A DNA stretch of 64,000 bases, from positions 1 through 64,000 of the forward strand of contig UBQX01000029.1 in the NCBI GenBank assembly GCA_900467685.1, read 5' to 3'. The DNA is from Hyphomicrobiales bacterium (lineage in GTDB: Bacteria; Pseudomonadota; Alphaproteobacteria; Rhizobiales; Rhizobiaceae). The notes beneath the pieces are model-generated. The model was not told the origin of the DNA. It worked only from the letters and a program-made list of their open reading frames with translations, and ran no database searches. A program made the translations under genes and the position numbers. Positions 42,520 through 51,523 of the stretch are shown piece after piece; within the stretch, counting starts at the first letter, position 1; the number at the start of each line of letters is the position of its first letter.

Positions 42520-42542
42520 CATTGACATACAACATGACAATG
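42520..42542. promoter_or_regulatory. GntR-type operator, copy 4 (one mismatch), regulator's own promoter
   Basis: TTGACATACAA (42522-42532) differs by one base from the other three sites and doubles as a TTGACA -35 box. It is part of a larger imperfect inverted repeat, CATTGACAT (42520-42528) against ATGACAATG (42534-42542). It lies about 75 bases before the GntR start, consistent with autoregulation. Confidence 0.6.
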
Positions 42543-42615
42543 TGAAATGCTTTCTCCCTATCGGCGCTTGCGTCGCAATCATAAGGCGGGAGCATTTTCC
42601 CAGCCGAAACGGGGA

Positions 42616-43317
42616 ATGGGAATGTCATTGATCAGAAGCGCCGACGACGATTCGCTGCGGGTGCAGAGCCTGCCGGGTCTCAGGGAGCAGGTCGCCGAGC
42701 GGCTCCGCATGGCGATTGCCACCGGGCGTTTCCCGCCCGGTGCCCGTCTGATCGAGCGCGAACTCTGCGAGATGCTCGGCGTGTCCCGCACCTCATTGCG
42801 GGAAGCCTTGCGCGAACTCCAGGCCGATGGGCTGATTACGCTGCAGCCCAACAAGGGCCTGAGCGTCAGTGTCGTGACGCCGGAAGTGGCGCGCTCGATC
42901 TACGAAGTGCGGGCCGCACTGGAAGGTCTTGCGGCACGGCTCTTTGCTCGCAATGCATCTGATGCCGAGGTCAAGGCGCTGCGCCAGAGCGTCAATCATC
43001 TTGCCGATGTCTATGAGGACTTTTCTGCAGAGGCCTTCATCGCCGCCAAGACCCGCTTTTACAATATCCTTCTGGAAGGTGCGGGCAATGAGATCGCCGC
43101 AGACATGCTGAAGCGGATTCACACGCGCGCCTCGCAGCTGCGCGTCGTTTCGTTGTCGAGCTCCGAGCGCGCCAAGCAGTCGATTCGCGAACTGCGGGAA
43201 TTCCTCGATGCCCTCGAAGCGCGTGACGAGGAACTGGCGTACCAACGCTGTGTTGCTCACATTGAGGCAGCGGCAACAGCGGCTCTGAAGTCCATCGACA
43301 CGGACGCCGTTGCTTAA
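42616..43317 (+). CDS. GntR family transcriptional regulator (FCD domain), regulator of the catabolic island
   Basis: A 233-residue regulator: winged helix 'LREQVAERLRMAIATGRFPPGARLIERELCEMLGVSRTSLREALRELQADGLI', then an FCD helical domain with 'IYEVRAALEGLAARLFA' and 'RCVAHIEAAA'. ATG 42616 or 42622 fits GGGGAA upstream; the frame extends to 42547 without a ribosome site. FadR-subfamily proteins bind TNGTNNNACNA-type sites, matching the four copies found upstream of island genes. Its effector is unknown. Confidence 0.88.
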   Translation: MGMSLIRSADDDSLRVQSLPGLREQVAERLRMAIATGRFPPGARLIERELCEMLGVSRTSLREALRELQADGLITLQPNKGLSVSVVTPEVARSIYEVRAALEGLAARLFARNASDAEVKALRQSVNHLADVYEDFSAEAFIAAKTRFYNILLEGAGNEIAADMLKRIHTRASQLRVVSLSSSERAKQSIRELREFLDALEARDEELAYQRCVAHIEAAATAALKSIDTDAVA

Positions 43318-43660
43318 TCGCTCCTCCAGAGCATCTCGAGGAGGCGGATGGCGTACAGTTCTGCTGTCGTCGGTCAGTTGTCATCCTTGGGGGCATTAGT
43401 CCGGAACGCAGACCCGCATCTGCTCAACGTTGTCGAAAGACTCGATATCCGCTGGCGCTGCATCTCCGATAACGGTGGTGTCCTCGATGCTTCCCAACTT
43501 CTCGGTCCGACGCAAGATGCTTACAGTCGGATTGAGCCATTTCAACTCCCATGCCTGAGCGCACAGTTATGATGTCTTCTGTTTCATGGAGACTTCGGAA
43601 GGAGCAGAGCCGGCCAGACGACAGACACCGTCCGTCCGGCTCATCAGGGACCCGCTGCGG
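43318..43660. other. Intergenic stretch, no gene recognised
   Basis: A 6-bp hairpin (CTCCTC 43321-43326 / GAGGAG 43338-43343) follows the GntR stop and may end its transcript, though without a T run. A frame of about 70 codons on the plus strand shows no family motif. I see nothing else. Confidence 0.4.
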
Positions 43661-45100
43661 TCAAACCGCAGAGACGGGCGGCACTTGGCCCGCCCACGGT
43701 GCTGCCCGTTCCAAGTCGGCGGCAAGGGCATAGAGCAGCGGCTCGCCGCCGAACCGTGCTGCGAAATGCGAGCCGATGGGCAGGCCTTCGGCATTCCAGT
43801 GCATGGGAACCGACATGGCCGGCTGACCGCTGGCGTTGAACAGCGCGGTGAAGGGCGAGAAGGCGTGAAAGGTTTCGATCTGCTCGCGCAGTGACTGCTC
43901 GTCGTTGACGGTGAGCTCGCCGATGCGAGCCGGGGGCTGCGCCATGGTTGGCGTCAGGATCAGGTCGAACTGTGTCATGAGCTGTGCCATGCGGCGGCCG
44001 AAAGCATGGATGTAATCCACCGCGCTGCTGTAATCGGCGCCCCGCATATTGCCCTTTTCGCGCAGGATGATTCGGTGACGCGGCTCCAGAGCCTGTTCAT
44101 CCATCGGATGCCCCGCCATACGGCCCATCATGTCGAGCAGGCTACGGGTCTGCGAACCGATGATGGTGAACACCGTATCGTAGAACTCCAGAGCATCGAC
44201 CGGCAGCACCGTTTCCTCGACGTGATGACCTAGCTCGGTGCAGAGTTTCGCCGTCCGGTTCACGGCCTCGACACAGTCGGAGTGACTGGTCCAGGGACTG
44301 AGATGCGTCACAAGGCCGATGCGCAGGCCCTTGGGCGTCGCGCCCGTTGCAGCTTGCAGGAACGATGTCTCATAGCTCGGCGCGGCATAGGGCGCACCGA
44401 GGTCCGCACCGGCCAGTTGGTCGAGCGCGGCCGCGCTGTCGCGCACGGACAGCGAGATGACATGGCCCGTGCTCATGCCGGCCCAGCCTTCGCCGATGGC
44501 CGGCCCCATGGGGGTGAGCCCGCGTGAGGGCTTCAGGCCGAACACGCCGCAGGCGGAGGCCGGAACGCGCAGCGAGCCGCCGCCATCGTTGCCATGCGCC
44601 ACGGGAATGACGCGCGCCGCGACCATCGCGGCCGCAGCCCCGCTGGATCCTCCGCAGATATGGTCGGTCGACCACGGGTTCCGGCTAGCGCCGAAGAGAC
44701 GTGATTCCGTTGTGTAGGACGTGCCGAACTCCGGAGAGGGCGTCGTCCCGAAGATCGTGAAGCCCGCCCTGCGGATTCTGGTTACGATCTCGGCATCGAA
44801 AGGCATGACGACGTCCCGGCAAAGCAGGGAGCCGTTGGTCATCCGCGCGCCCGCAACGGGGGTGAAGAGGTCCTTGATGAGGATGGGCACGCCGGCGAAC
44901 GGCCCCGTCAGCGTGGTCCGGCGCAACTCGTCCGCCGCCTGTTCGTAGAGGTTCTCCGCGAGAGCATTGATCTGAGGGTTGACCTTTTCCAACCGTTCCA
45001 CGGCCTCGTCGAGGGCTTCGGCGGGGCTCAGTTCGCCCTTGCGGATTCGGGCCGCCATGGCGAGCCCATCGTCAGGTTGCGTCTTTGCGAGCATATTCAT
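43661..45100 (-). CDS. Amidase (amidase signature family)
   Basis: A 479-residue amidase. The Ser-cisSer-Lys triad is visible: Lys76 in 'LIKDL', cis-Ser152/153 in 'GGSSGAAAAM' and nucleophile Ser176 in 'GNDGGGSLRVPAS'. It hydrolyses an amide or related bond of an unidentified substrate in the cytoplasm. ATG 45100 (MNMLAKTQ) lies two bases after the stop of the MFS gene; the upstream extension overlaps that gene in another frame. With the MFS carrier and AraC regulator it forms a small uptake-and-cleavage unit. Confidence 0.9.
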   Translation of the reverse strand: MNMLAKTQPDDGLAMAARIRKGELSPAEALDEAVERLEKVNPQINALAENLYEQAADELRRTTLTGPFAGVPILIKDLFTPVAGARMTNGSLLCRDVVMPFDAEIVTRIRRAGFTIFGTTPSPEFGTSYTTESRLFGASRNPWSTDHICGGSSGAAAAMVAARVIPVAHGNDGGGSLRVPASACGVFGLKPSRGLTPMGPAIGEGWAGMSTGHVISLSVRDSAAALDQLAGADLGAPYAAPSYETSFLQAATGATPKGLRIGLVTHLSPWTSHSDCVEAVNRTAKLCTELGHHVEETVLPVDALEFYDTVFTIIGSQTRSLLDMMGRMAGHPMDEQALEPRHRIILREKGNMRGADYSSAVDYIHAFGRRMAQLMTQFDLILTPTMAQPPARIGELTVNDEQSLREQIETFHAFSPFTALFNASGQPAMSVPMHWNAEGLPIGSHFAARFGGEPLLYALAADLERAAPWAGQVPPVSAV

Positions 45101-45102
45101 TG

Positions 45103-46356
45103 TCAGGCCTTCTTGTTTTCGGGGGTCAAAGCAGAGGCGGCGGAAATGGTCGATCCCCTGCGTGTCAAGCCGACGCCGGCCCAAAGGAGGGCCAGCAGCA
45201 TCGTAAATCCTGCCCAGACCAGGATGGCGGAGGAGAGACCCTGCGGCATTCCGCCGAAGGGAACGGCGAGCGCTGTGACGATCAGCGGGCTGGCAAACTG
45301 GCCGAGATAGAGGCAGGCGGTAAAGCCGCCGACGCCCCGGGCGCGCAGCCGGGGAGGTAGGGCAACGAGCAGGGGCAGCGAGGCGTTTGAAACGAGGAAC
45401 CCCGCTCCGAAACCCTGCAGAACCATGGCGACCAGCGCGACCTGGTAGGACGGTGCCAGTGCAAGGATGACGAGGCCGCCCGCCATCAGTGCCAAGAGCA
45501 CGGCATTGACGCCGGGAACGCCGATCCTGTCACGGAGCGCCGGCCATGCGATCGAGCCACCGAGCGTCGACAGGATGGAAAGTCCGGCTGCGGCCCCAAT
45601 GAGGGAGGTGGAGGAGACACCGATGGCGACCAGAACATTGGGCGTCATGACGGTCACGACAAAACAGGTCACCATGCCGGCAAAGATCAGGAAATAGGAG
45701 CCAAGAACCGTCCGGCGAAGTCCGGAAACCGGCGCGACAGCCTTGGGGTCCTCCGCTTCTTCCGCTCGCCTGTCAGGCTCCCATAGCAGGGTCACAATGG
45801 CCGGCAGCAGAAGGAGAGGCGCAAGATAGAGCAGGAAGGGCGTGCGCCAGGAGCTTTCACCGGCAATGCCGCCGATGACGAAGAACAGGGCTCCGACGAC
45901 GCCAATGGTTACGACCTGTCGGTTGATATAGCGCATCCGGAGCGCCGGCGGCCAGTAATCGGCGATCAGCGTGGTGCAGCAGGTCATGATGATCGCCTCC
46001 GCGCAGCCGAAGGCGAGGCGCGAAAGAAGAATGAGATGCAGGTCGCCGAGAAAAGCCGGCATGGTGCCGAAGATTGCATAGAGGATGGAGCCGACGATCA
46101 GCATCGCCTTGCGTCCGAAGCGATCGGCAAGCAGACCCGCCAGCGGTGCGAAGAGTGCAATTGCCAGCGCCGGGCCGCCGACGATGACCGGAATGAGCTC
46201 TGCAGCGCCCGGCGTGGTTGGTGCGAACTCGGCGGTGATCTTCGGCAGCATTGGCGCGATCATCACCGAGCCCATGATCGTTAGGCTGCTGGCGAACTGG
46301 ATGACCAGCCCCTGGCCATTGCCCGCCACGCGGGATTGTGTGGAAGAGTGAGCCAT
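45103..46356 (-). CDS. MFS transporter
   Basis: A 417-residue major facilitator with about 12 hydrophobic segments and the loop 2-3 motif 'GLLADRFGRKAMLI'. It starts MAHSSTQSRVAGNG at 46356, with GAGGAAG six bases upstream; the much longer frame to 46644 has no ribosome site and an uncharacteristic N-terminus. It probably imports the amide cleaved by the downstream amidase. Confidence 0.87.
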   Translation of the reverse strand: MAHSSTQSRVAGNGQGLVIQFASSLTIMGSVMIAPMLPKITAEFAPTTPGAAELIPVIVGGPALAIALFAPLAGLLADRFGRKAMLIVGSILYAIFGTMPAFLGDLHLILLSRLAFGCAEAIIMTCCTTLIADYWPPALRMRYINRQVVTIGVVGALFFVIGGIAGESSWRTPFLLYLAPLLLLPAIVTLLWEPDRRAEEAEDPKAVAPVSGLRRTVLGSYFLIFAGMVTCFVVTVMTPNVLVAIGVSSTSLIGAAAGLSILSTLGGSIAWPALRDRIGVPGVNAVLLALMAGGLVILALAPSYQVALVAMVLQGFGAGFLVSNASLPLLVALPPRLRARGVGGFTACLYLGQFASPLIVTALAVPFGGMPQGLSSAILVWAGFTMLLALLWAGVGLTRRGSTISAASALTPENKKA

Positions 46357-46570
46357 GACCATCTTCCTCACAATCCTGTTGCCGGCTGCCGGGCTTGGCG
46401 GGGCCGGGCATTCTGCGTCAGGCATGGAATACAACGGGAAGGAGAGGGTGGCGTGGCCGCATGGCAAGCGGTCACGCAGGCGCGTGCACGTTTCGATCTG
46501 TACATTGTCGTTCCCCAGGTTTCTTGAATGAACCAGCGAAGGAACTGTAAAATGACAGTTTCGTGATGCG

Positions 46571-47566
46571 TTATCCGTTTTGGGAACTGGCCCGCGGATG
46601 CAGCGTCTCGGACGGCAGTTCGCCGAACATGTCGCGATAGTCACCCGCGAAACGGCTCAGATGCCAGAAGCCCCAGAGTGCAGCGACGTCGCCGATGGAG
46701 ACGACGCGGTTTTCCCGCCGCGCCTGGCAAAGCGCGCTGCGCACACGGTTCAGGCGCTCCGCCCGCACGAATTCCTTGGCCGGCAATCCGACGGAGCGGT
46801 TGAAGCAGGTTTGCAGATAGCGGCGGCTGACGCCGAGATGGCTCGCCACTTCCGAAATGGTCGGCGGTTCGGTCCGGTTCTTCATCAGCATCAGGCGCGC
46901 GCGGTCTGTCAGCCGCTTGTTGCCGGTATCCGTCACCGCCTCGATCCTGCGGGCCAGCGTGAGCGCCGACAGGAGCTTTTCCAGCACGAAGCGCTCAAGT
47001 CCTGCATGGTCCCCCTGGCCGCCCCCGGGAGAGGCCTCATCGTCGCACAGGCCAGCGAAGAGACGGTCGAGACCGGCATCGCGGTCGTGCCAGAGCGCCA
47101 GTGACGGGCTGTCGAGGATGTGGCGGACAAGACCGGCATGACCGCGCTCTGCGGCAAATGCTGCCAGATGCTGACGGTCGACGGCCACGTAGATGAGGTC
47201 GAAGGACTGCGGCGTCAGGATCTCCGGCAACATCCGGCCGTCTACGAGAAGGCTGACCTCCGGCTTGACCTCGTGTCCGGAGAGCCAGCCCGTGCCCTGG
47301 GCATCGATGGGCAAGCTGAAGACGAGCGAGCCAGGCCAGCTCAGGCCGCGTTTCAGCAATGCCTTGTCCGTTCGTTCCCGGAACACCTGAATCGAGCCGA
47401 ATTGCGCAACGGAAAGAGAGTAGCGGATTTTGCCCGGCGACATTTGAAGCAGTTCGAGCCGCCAACCGCTCATCACGTCCATGGCGTCGTCAAGGGAATG
47501 GACAGTCGTGCCTCCGGCCGTCTGCCGCCCGCTCCAAAACCGACGATCCGCTTCATCGAATGCCAT
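46571..47566 (-). CDS. AraC family transcriptional regulator
   Basis: A 331-residue regulator with a C-terminal double helix-turn-helix ('PPTISEVASHLGVSRRYLQTCFNRSVGLPAKEFVRAERLNRVRSALC', then 'SIGDVAALWGFWHLSRFAGDYRDMFGELPSETL'). The N-terminal 200 residues are an unassigned sensor. ATG 47566 has GGGAGG at good spacing; a TTG 14 codons upstream has none. It lies 214 bases from the MFS-amidase pair, transcribed the same way, and likely controls them. Across its promoter lie the livH/livM/BKACE fragments. Confidence 0.88.
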   Translation of the reverse strand: MAFDEADRRFWSGRQTAGGTTVHSLDDAMDVMSGWRLELLQMSPGKIRYSLSVAQFGSIQVFRERTDKALLKRGLSWPGSLVFSLPIDAQGTGWLSGHEVKPEVSLLVDGRMLPEILTPQSFDLIYVAVDRQHLAAFAAERGHAGLVRHILDSPSLALWHDRDAGLDRLFAGLCDDEASPGGGQGDHAGLERFVLEKLLSALTLARRIEAVTDTGNKRLTDRARLMLMKNRTEPPTISEVASHLGVSRRYLQTCFNRSVGLPAKEFVRAERLNRVRSALCQARRENRVVSIGDVAALWGFWHLSRFAGDYRDMFGELPSETLHPRASSQNG

Positions 47567-47727
47567 CCCGCAACCTCCCGACGGCATGCCCGCGAAAATC
47601 TGTTTCAAGGCGCCCTCCGTAGAAAGGAAAGTTGAGCGCGGGACTTGTCGTCTGTCAACTGCCCTGTCCGGTCCATTTTATTCTGCGCCGCTACCGAGAC
47701 GCTTTGACCGGCCGCAATGTCGGATGC

Positions 47728-47928
47728 TGGACCCCCTTCGGCTTCGAGGCGGTCATCATCGGCGGGTTGGGCAATATCTGGGGAACGCTGGCCGGCGGCG
47801 TCATTCTTGGCATTGCCCAGTCTTTCGGCGCGAAGATCGATCCCGGTTTCCAGGTCCAGGCCGGTCATCTCGTCTTCCTCATCATTCTTGCCATCCGCCC
47901 GCGCGGCCTATTCCCGAGGATCGACTGA
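47728..47928 (+). pseudogene. Truncated livH-like permease (C-terminal end only)
   Basis: The frame gives FGFEAVIIGGLGNIWGTLAG and runs to ...HLVFLIILAIRPRGLFPRID, then TGA at 47926-47928. This is the last quarter of a LivH permease; nothing recognisable precedes it. It resembles, but is not the same as, the complete LivH at 50.7-51.5 kb. Confidence 0.75.
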
Positions 47929-48087
47929 TGCCGGATCCCAAGCTTCACGTCTCCCGCACCACGCGGCTCTCGACGATTTCGATGACGCTGATGATCGTCG
48001 TCGTGCTGGTTCTTATCTGCGCGCCCTGGTGGGCAAGCCGCGCCGATATCCGCCTCTTCGGCGAAATCTCGCTTTACATCGCGTTGC
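47928..48087 (+). pseudogene. Truncated livM-like permease (N-terminal end only)
   Basis: An ATG overlapping the livH-fragment stop (TGATG) starts MPDPKLHVSRTTRLSTISM and runs through one hydrophobic segment to 'APWWASRADIRLFGEISLYIAL', where LivM normally continues 'AQMWNLLAGYAGL'. Instead the frame passes into unrelated sequence at about 48085. The gene was cut here by a deletion that joined it to the BKACE remnant. Confidence 0.7.
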
Positions 48088-48468
48088 ATGGATATCGGCC
48101 TCTTCAAGGCGCCGATCTTCATCCAGTTCATCTTCGGGATCCTCGGCGGCATCGGTCCCGAAGTGGACAACCTCATCTTCATGAAGCGCACGACCGACAG
48201 GCTGTTCGGCGACGATTACCGCTGGTCCGTGCTTGGGGCCGGCGGCGCGCAGATGCCGCTTGCCGCAACCGCAAGCCAGATGGGCGGCAATGTCCGTGTC
48301 GGTCTTGAGGACAGTCTCTTCATCAGCCGCGGAAAGCTCGCCACCAGCAACGCCGGGCAGGTCGCGAAGGTGCGCCGCATTGTTGAGGAACTCGGCTGCG
48401 AAGTGGCGACCCCGGACGAGGCCCGCGAAATTTTGCATTTGAAGGGCGGTGGGCAAGTGGGATTTTGA
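48088..48468 (+). pseudogene. Truncated BKACE (beta-keto acid cleavage enzyme, DUF849) C-terminal fragment
   Basis: A 126-residue frame reads MDIGLFKAPIFIQFIFGILGG and on to 'WSVLGAGGAQMPLAATASQMGGNVRVGLEDSLF', the characteristic last part of BKACE proteins, which are usually near 300 residues. The N-terminal zinc-ligand half is missing. It joins directly to the livM remnant. Confidence 0.75.
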
Positions 48469-48592
48469 ATCGATGAGCCGTCTCAAAGAAGCCCACGCGG
48501 CAGTTGGGAAACGCTGAGGTTTCTGGGCGGCATGCGCCACCACAGTTCCAACGACAGCATGCAGCGCATCGTTCAAACAAATCTGACTTACT

Positions 48593-49603
48593 CTACTCAG
48601 CGAAGGGATCGACAAGCACCTTGCATTGCGTCGTGCGTTTGCGCAGGGCCTCGAACGTCGACGGCAGATCCTTGAAGCCTATGCGGTCCGAAATCAGGTT
48701 TTGCGGCGCGAAGCGGCCTGAATCGAGCGCATCGATGGAATTGGCGAATTCGTGCATGTTGAAAAAGACCGACATGATGATCGTGACTTCCTTGGAGATC
48801 GCGCGGAACGAATCCATGTGGTCTGGCGCGGTACAGAGGCCGAGCACCACGACCTTTCCCCGCGGGCGGACCAGTGAAATGCAGTGATCGATCATGCCGG
48901 GCCTGCCGACACATTCAAATACGATGTCGGGCGCGCCGTCGCAGGCTGTGGCGACCTTGCTCGCCAACTCCTCGTCCGAGATGACGAAACCGGTTGCCCC
49001 GAGGCTCATCGCCCGCTCCGCCTGCAGGTCCGTGAGGTCGGCCAGCACGACCCTTCTTGCGCCCTGTCGTCTTGCCCAGAAGGCGACTGCGAGGCCGATC
49101 GCGCCTGCACCGACGATCAGAACCGTTTCACCCGGTTTCATTCCAGATTGTGTGAGCCCATGGAGCCCGACGGCCAGCGGTTCGGCCAGCGCGCCATCGG
49201 CGGCGGAAATCCCCCAGGGGAGACGTCGGCATTGATGCGCCTCGACGGCTGCGTATTGCGCATAGCCGCCGCCGATGAGGGTCATTTTCTCGCACCAGGC
49301 GGGTTCGCCCCGCAGGCAGGAAGCGCAGGCGCCACAGCCGCTGATCGGCGCGACGCTGACCTGGTCGCCGACTTTCAGCCCGCCCGCGTCACCACCGATT
49401 TCGAGGATCTCGCCGGAAAATTCGTGACCGAGGACGTCACCCTTGCGAACGCCGAAGACTTCCTCCGCCGTCATGTGGAGATCGCTGCCGCAGATCCCGC
49501 AACGGCAGACCTTCAGCAGGATCTGCCCGCGCTGCGGCTTCGGATCTTCGACTTCACCGATGACGAGCGGCTTGCCGATCGTGTCGAAAAGCGCGGCTTT
49601 CAT
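48593..49603 (-). CDS. Zinc-dependent alcohol dehydrogenase (MDR family)
   Basis: A 336-residue medium-chain dehydrogenase. The catalytic-zinc segment 'CRCGICGSDLHM' and 'GHEFSGEI' and the structural-zinc cysteines in 'GCGACASCLRGEPAWC' are present, with NAD loop 'VGAGAIGLAVAFWA' and 'VVLADLTDLQAERA'. It resembles butanediol/sorbitol-type dehydrogenases. The ATG at 49603 overlaps the livM stop (ATGA); the longer frame upstream is an out-of-frame reading of livM. It is the last gene of the operon that starts with the cupin. Confidence 0.92.
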   Translation of the reverse strand: MKAALFDTIGKPLVIGEVEDPKPQRGQILLKVCRCGICGSDLHMTAEEVFGVRKGDVLGHEFSGEILEIGGDAGGLKVGDQVSVAPISGCGACASCLRGEPAWCEKMTLIGGGYAQYAAVEAHQCRRLPWGISAADGALAEPLAVGLHGLTQSGMKPGETVLIVGAGAIGLAVAFWARRQGARRVVLADLTDLQAERAMSLGATGFVISDEELASKVATACDGAPDIVFECVGRPGMIDHCISLVRPRGKVVVLGLCTAPDHMDSFRAISKEVTIIMSVFFNMHEFANSIDALDSGRFAPQNLISDRIGFKDLPSTFEALRKRTTQCKVLVDPFAE

Positions 49604-50661
49604 GGCGTGCCTCCGGTCTTCGCTGGAGAAGGTCCGATCAGTTTTCGGCCAACCGGGAAAAGTGGAATGTGGATGCGGCTGGAAATCAGACCCCAGATGC
49701 CCTGACGGGCATAAAGCGCTGTCAGCAGCGTCATGAGGCCGAGAATGACCATGTAGACCGCACCATATTGGGCGAAGAAGCGGTCGGCGACGAAATAGAT
49801 GAGGGCTCCGACGAGGACGCCTTCGATCGTGCCGACGCCGCCGACCATGACGATGAAGATGCAGATATTGGCCCAGCTCGGATTGAAGCCGGCGGCCGGC
49901 GTGATGCGCAACTGAGCCATGTAGTAGATCGAGCCCGCAAGTCCGGTGCCCATGGCGGCGGCCACGAAGATCAGGAAGCGCAGGCGCTTGACATTCACGC
50001 CCTGGCTTTCGGCAGCAACCGGGTTGTCGCGCATCGCGGTCAATGCGAGACCGTGCCGCGAGCGCAGCAGCCAGTAGCTGCCGCCAACGGTAACCAGCAG
50101 CATCGAGGCGCAAAGCCAGATGATCCCCACCTCGCGCTGATGCAGCGTGTACTGGCTCATGACCCGTAGCGTCATGCCGGAGCCGGCATTCACATAGCCG
50201 ATGTTCAGCACGATGAGCTTCACAGCCTCTGCCACGACCCAGGTCCCGATGGCGAAATAGGGACCGTCGAGCCGGTGGAGCAGGGCATAGGTCGGAAGCG
50301 CCAGCAGTCCCGGCACAAGCACGCTGAGCCACACGGCCAGAAATGGATTGATGCCGAAATTGCTGGCGAGCACGAACATCGTGTAGCCCGCCACGCCGAC
50401 AAAGGCCTGCTGGCCTACCGAAACTAGACCGGCATAACCGGCAAGCAGGTTCCACATCTGCGCAATCGCCAGATAAACCGAGAATTCGACCACCCAGCGG
50501 ATATGACCGGACTGGCCCCACCATGGCATGGAGATCATGGCGACGAGCAGTATGGCGCAGGCCGCTGCGGCAATCCGGCTGGAGCCGGTGTGGCGGATCA
50601 CGGTCACGTCGGGGATGGATGCGCCAGGGTGGGTCGGGAGTGTGATATTTGCCGTCGTCAT
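49600..50661 (-). CDS. Branched-chain amino acid-type ABC permease (LivM-like)
   Basis: A 353-residue permease: 'AQMWNLLAGYAGLVSVGQQAFVGVAGYTMFVLA', 'TAMRDNPVAAESQGVNVKRLRF', 'GLAGSIYYMAQLRITPAAGFNPSW', 'VGGVGTIEGVLVGALI'. It has an N-terminal extension of about 30 residues before the first hydrophobic segment. It overlaps the alcohol dehydrogenase gene by four bases and lies four bases after livH. Confidence 0.92.
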   Translation of the reverse strand: MTTANITLPTHPGASIPDVTVIRHTGSSRIAAAACAILLVAMISMPWWGQSGHIRWVVEFSVYLAIAQMWNLLAGYAGLVSVGQQAFVGVAGYTMFVLASNFGINPFLAVWLSVLVPGLLALPTYALLHRLDGPYFAIGTWVVAEAVKLIVLNIGYVNAGSGMTLRVMSQYTLHQREVGIIWLCASMLLVTVGGSYWLLRSRHGLALTAMRDNPVAAESQGVNVKRLRFLIFVAAAMGTGLAGSIYYMAQLRITPAAGFNPSWANICIFIVMVGGVGTIEGVLVGALIYFVADRFFAQYGAVYMVILGLMTLLTALYARQGIWGLISSRIHIPLFPVGRKLIGPSPAKTGGTP

Positions 50662-50665
50662 GGGT

Positions 50666-51523
50666 TCAACCTCTGCTCATCAGGCCTTGCGGGCGGGTGG
50701 CAAGGACGGTCAGGAAAACGAGATGGCCAGCCAGCGTCCCGAAGCCGGGATCGATGCGGTAGCCGATGGCCTGGGCGATGCCGAGCACCATGGAACCAAC
50801 GAAACCGCCCCAGATGGAGCCCATGCCGCCGATGATGACGGCCTCGAAGGCGTAGATCAGCTGGGCCGGACCATCGGCGGGCGAGACGGTGGCGCGAAGC
50901 GCGAAGAAGACGCCGGAGAGGCCGAGAATGCCCACCGCAATCGCCGTCGCATAGGCATAGACGACGCGCGGGTTCACGCCCGTCATTGCGGCTGCTTCCG
51001 TATCTGCGGCGGCGGCGCGCAGCGCCCGGCCGAAGCGGGTGCGGTGCATGGTGAGATCAAGCCCGCCGGTGAGCAGCGTTGCGGCGACGAGGATGAGAAC
51101 CGGAAGCAGGCCGATATAAATGCCGCCGATGTCGATCGAGGCGGATTCGATCCCGCCGCCGCGCATGGAGCGAGTGTCGGCAGACCAGATCTCAAGCATC
51201 AGGTTCTGCAGCGCAATCGAGAGGCCGAAGGTCGCGATCAGGGAGGGCAACGAATCCGCACCGACCACCTTGTTCAGCACGAATTTCTGAAGGCTCCAGC
51301 CGATGATGGCGGCCAGCGGCACCAGAATCAAAACCAGCGGCAGCGGTCCTATCCCGAAGGCGACGGAGGCCGAGATGCCGATGAGCGCCAGCAGAACGAC
51401 AAGATCGCCATGCGCGATGTTGACGAGGCGCATGACGCCGAACATCAGCGCCATGCCGAGCGCATATTGTGCATACATGCCGCCCAGCAGCACGCCCTGG
51501 ATCAATGCATCAAGCCACTTCAT
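50666..51523 (-). CDS. Branched-chain amino acid-type ABC permease (LivH-like)
   Basis: A 285-residue permease: 'QGVLLGGMYAQYALGMALMFGVMRLVNIAHGDLVVLLALIG', 'RAAAADTEAAAMTGVNPRVVYAYA', 'IYAFEAVIIGGMGSIWGGFVGSMVLGIAQAIGYRIDP'. Its 5' end overlaps livF by 14 bases. The decayed livH piece at 47.7 kb shares its C-terminal layout. Confidence 0.92.
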   Translation of the reverse strand: MKWLDALIQGVLLGGMYAQYALGMALMFGVMRLVNIAHGDLVVLLALIGISASVAFGIGPLPLVLILVPLAAIIGWSLQKFVLNKVVGADSLPSLIATFGLSIALQNLMLEIWSADTRSMRGGGIESASIDIGGIYIGLLPVLILVAATLLTGGLDLTMHRTRFGRALRAAAADTEAAAMTGVNPRVVYAYATAIAVGILGLSGVFFALRATVSPADGPAQLIYAFEAVIIGGMGSIWGGFVGSMVLGIAQAIGYRIDPGFGTLAGHLVFLTVLATRPQGLMSRG

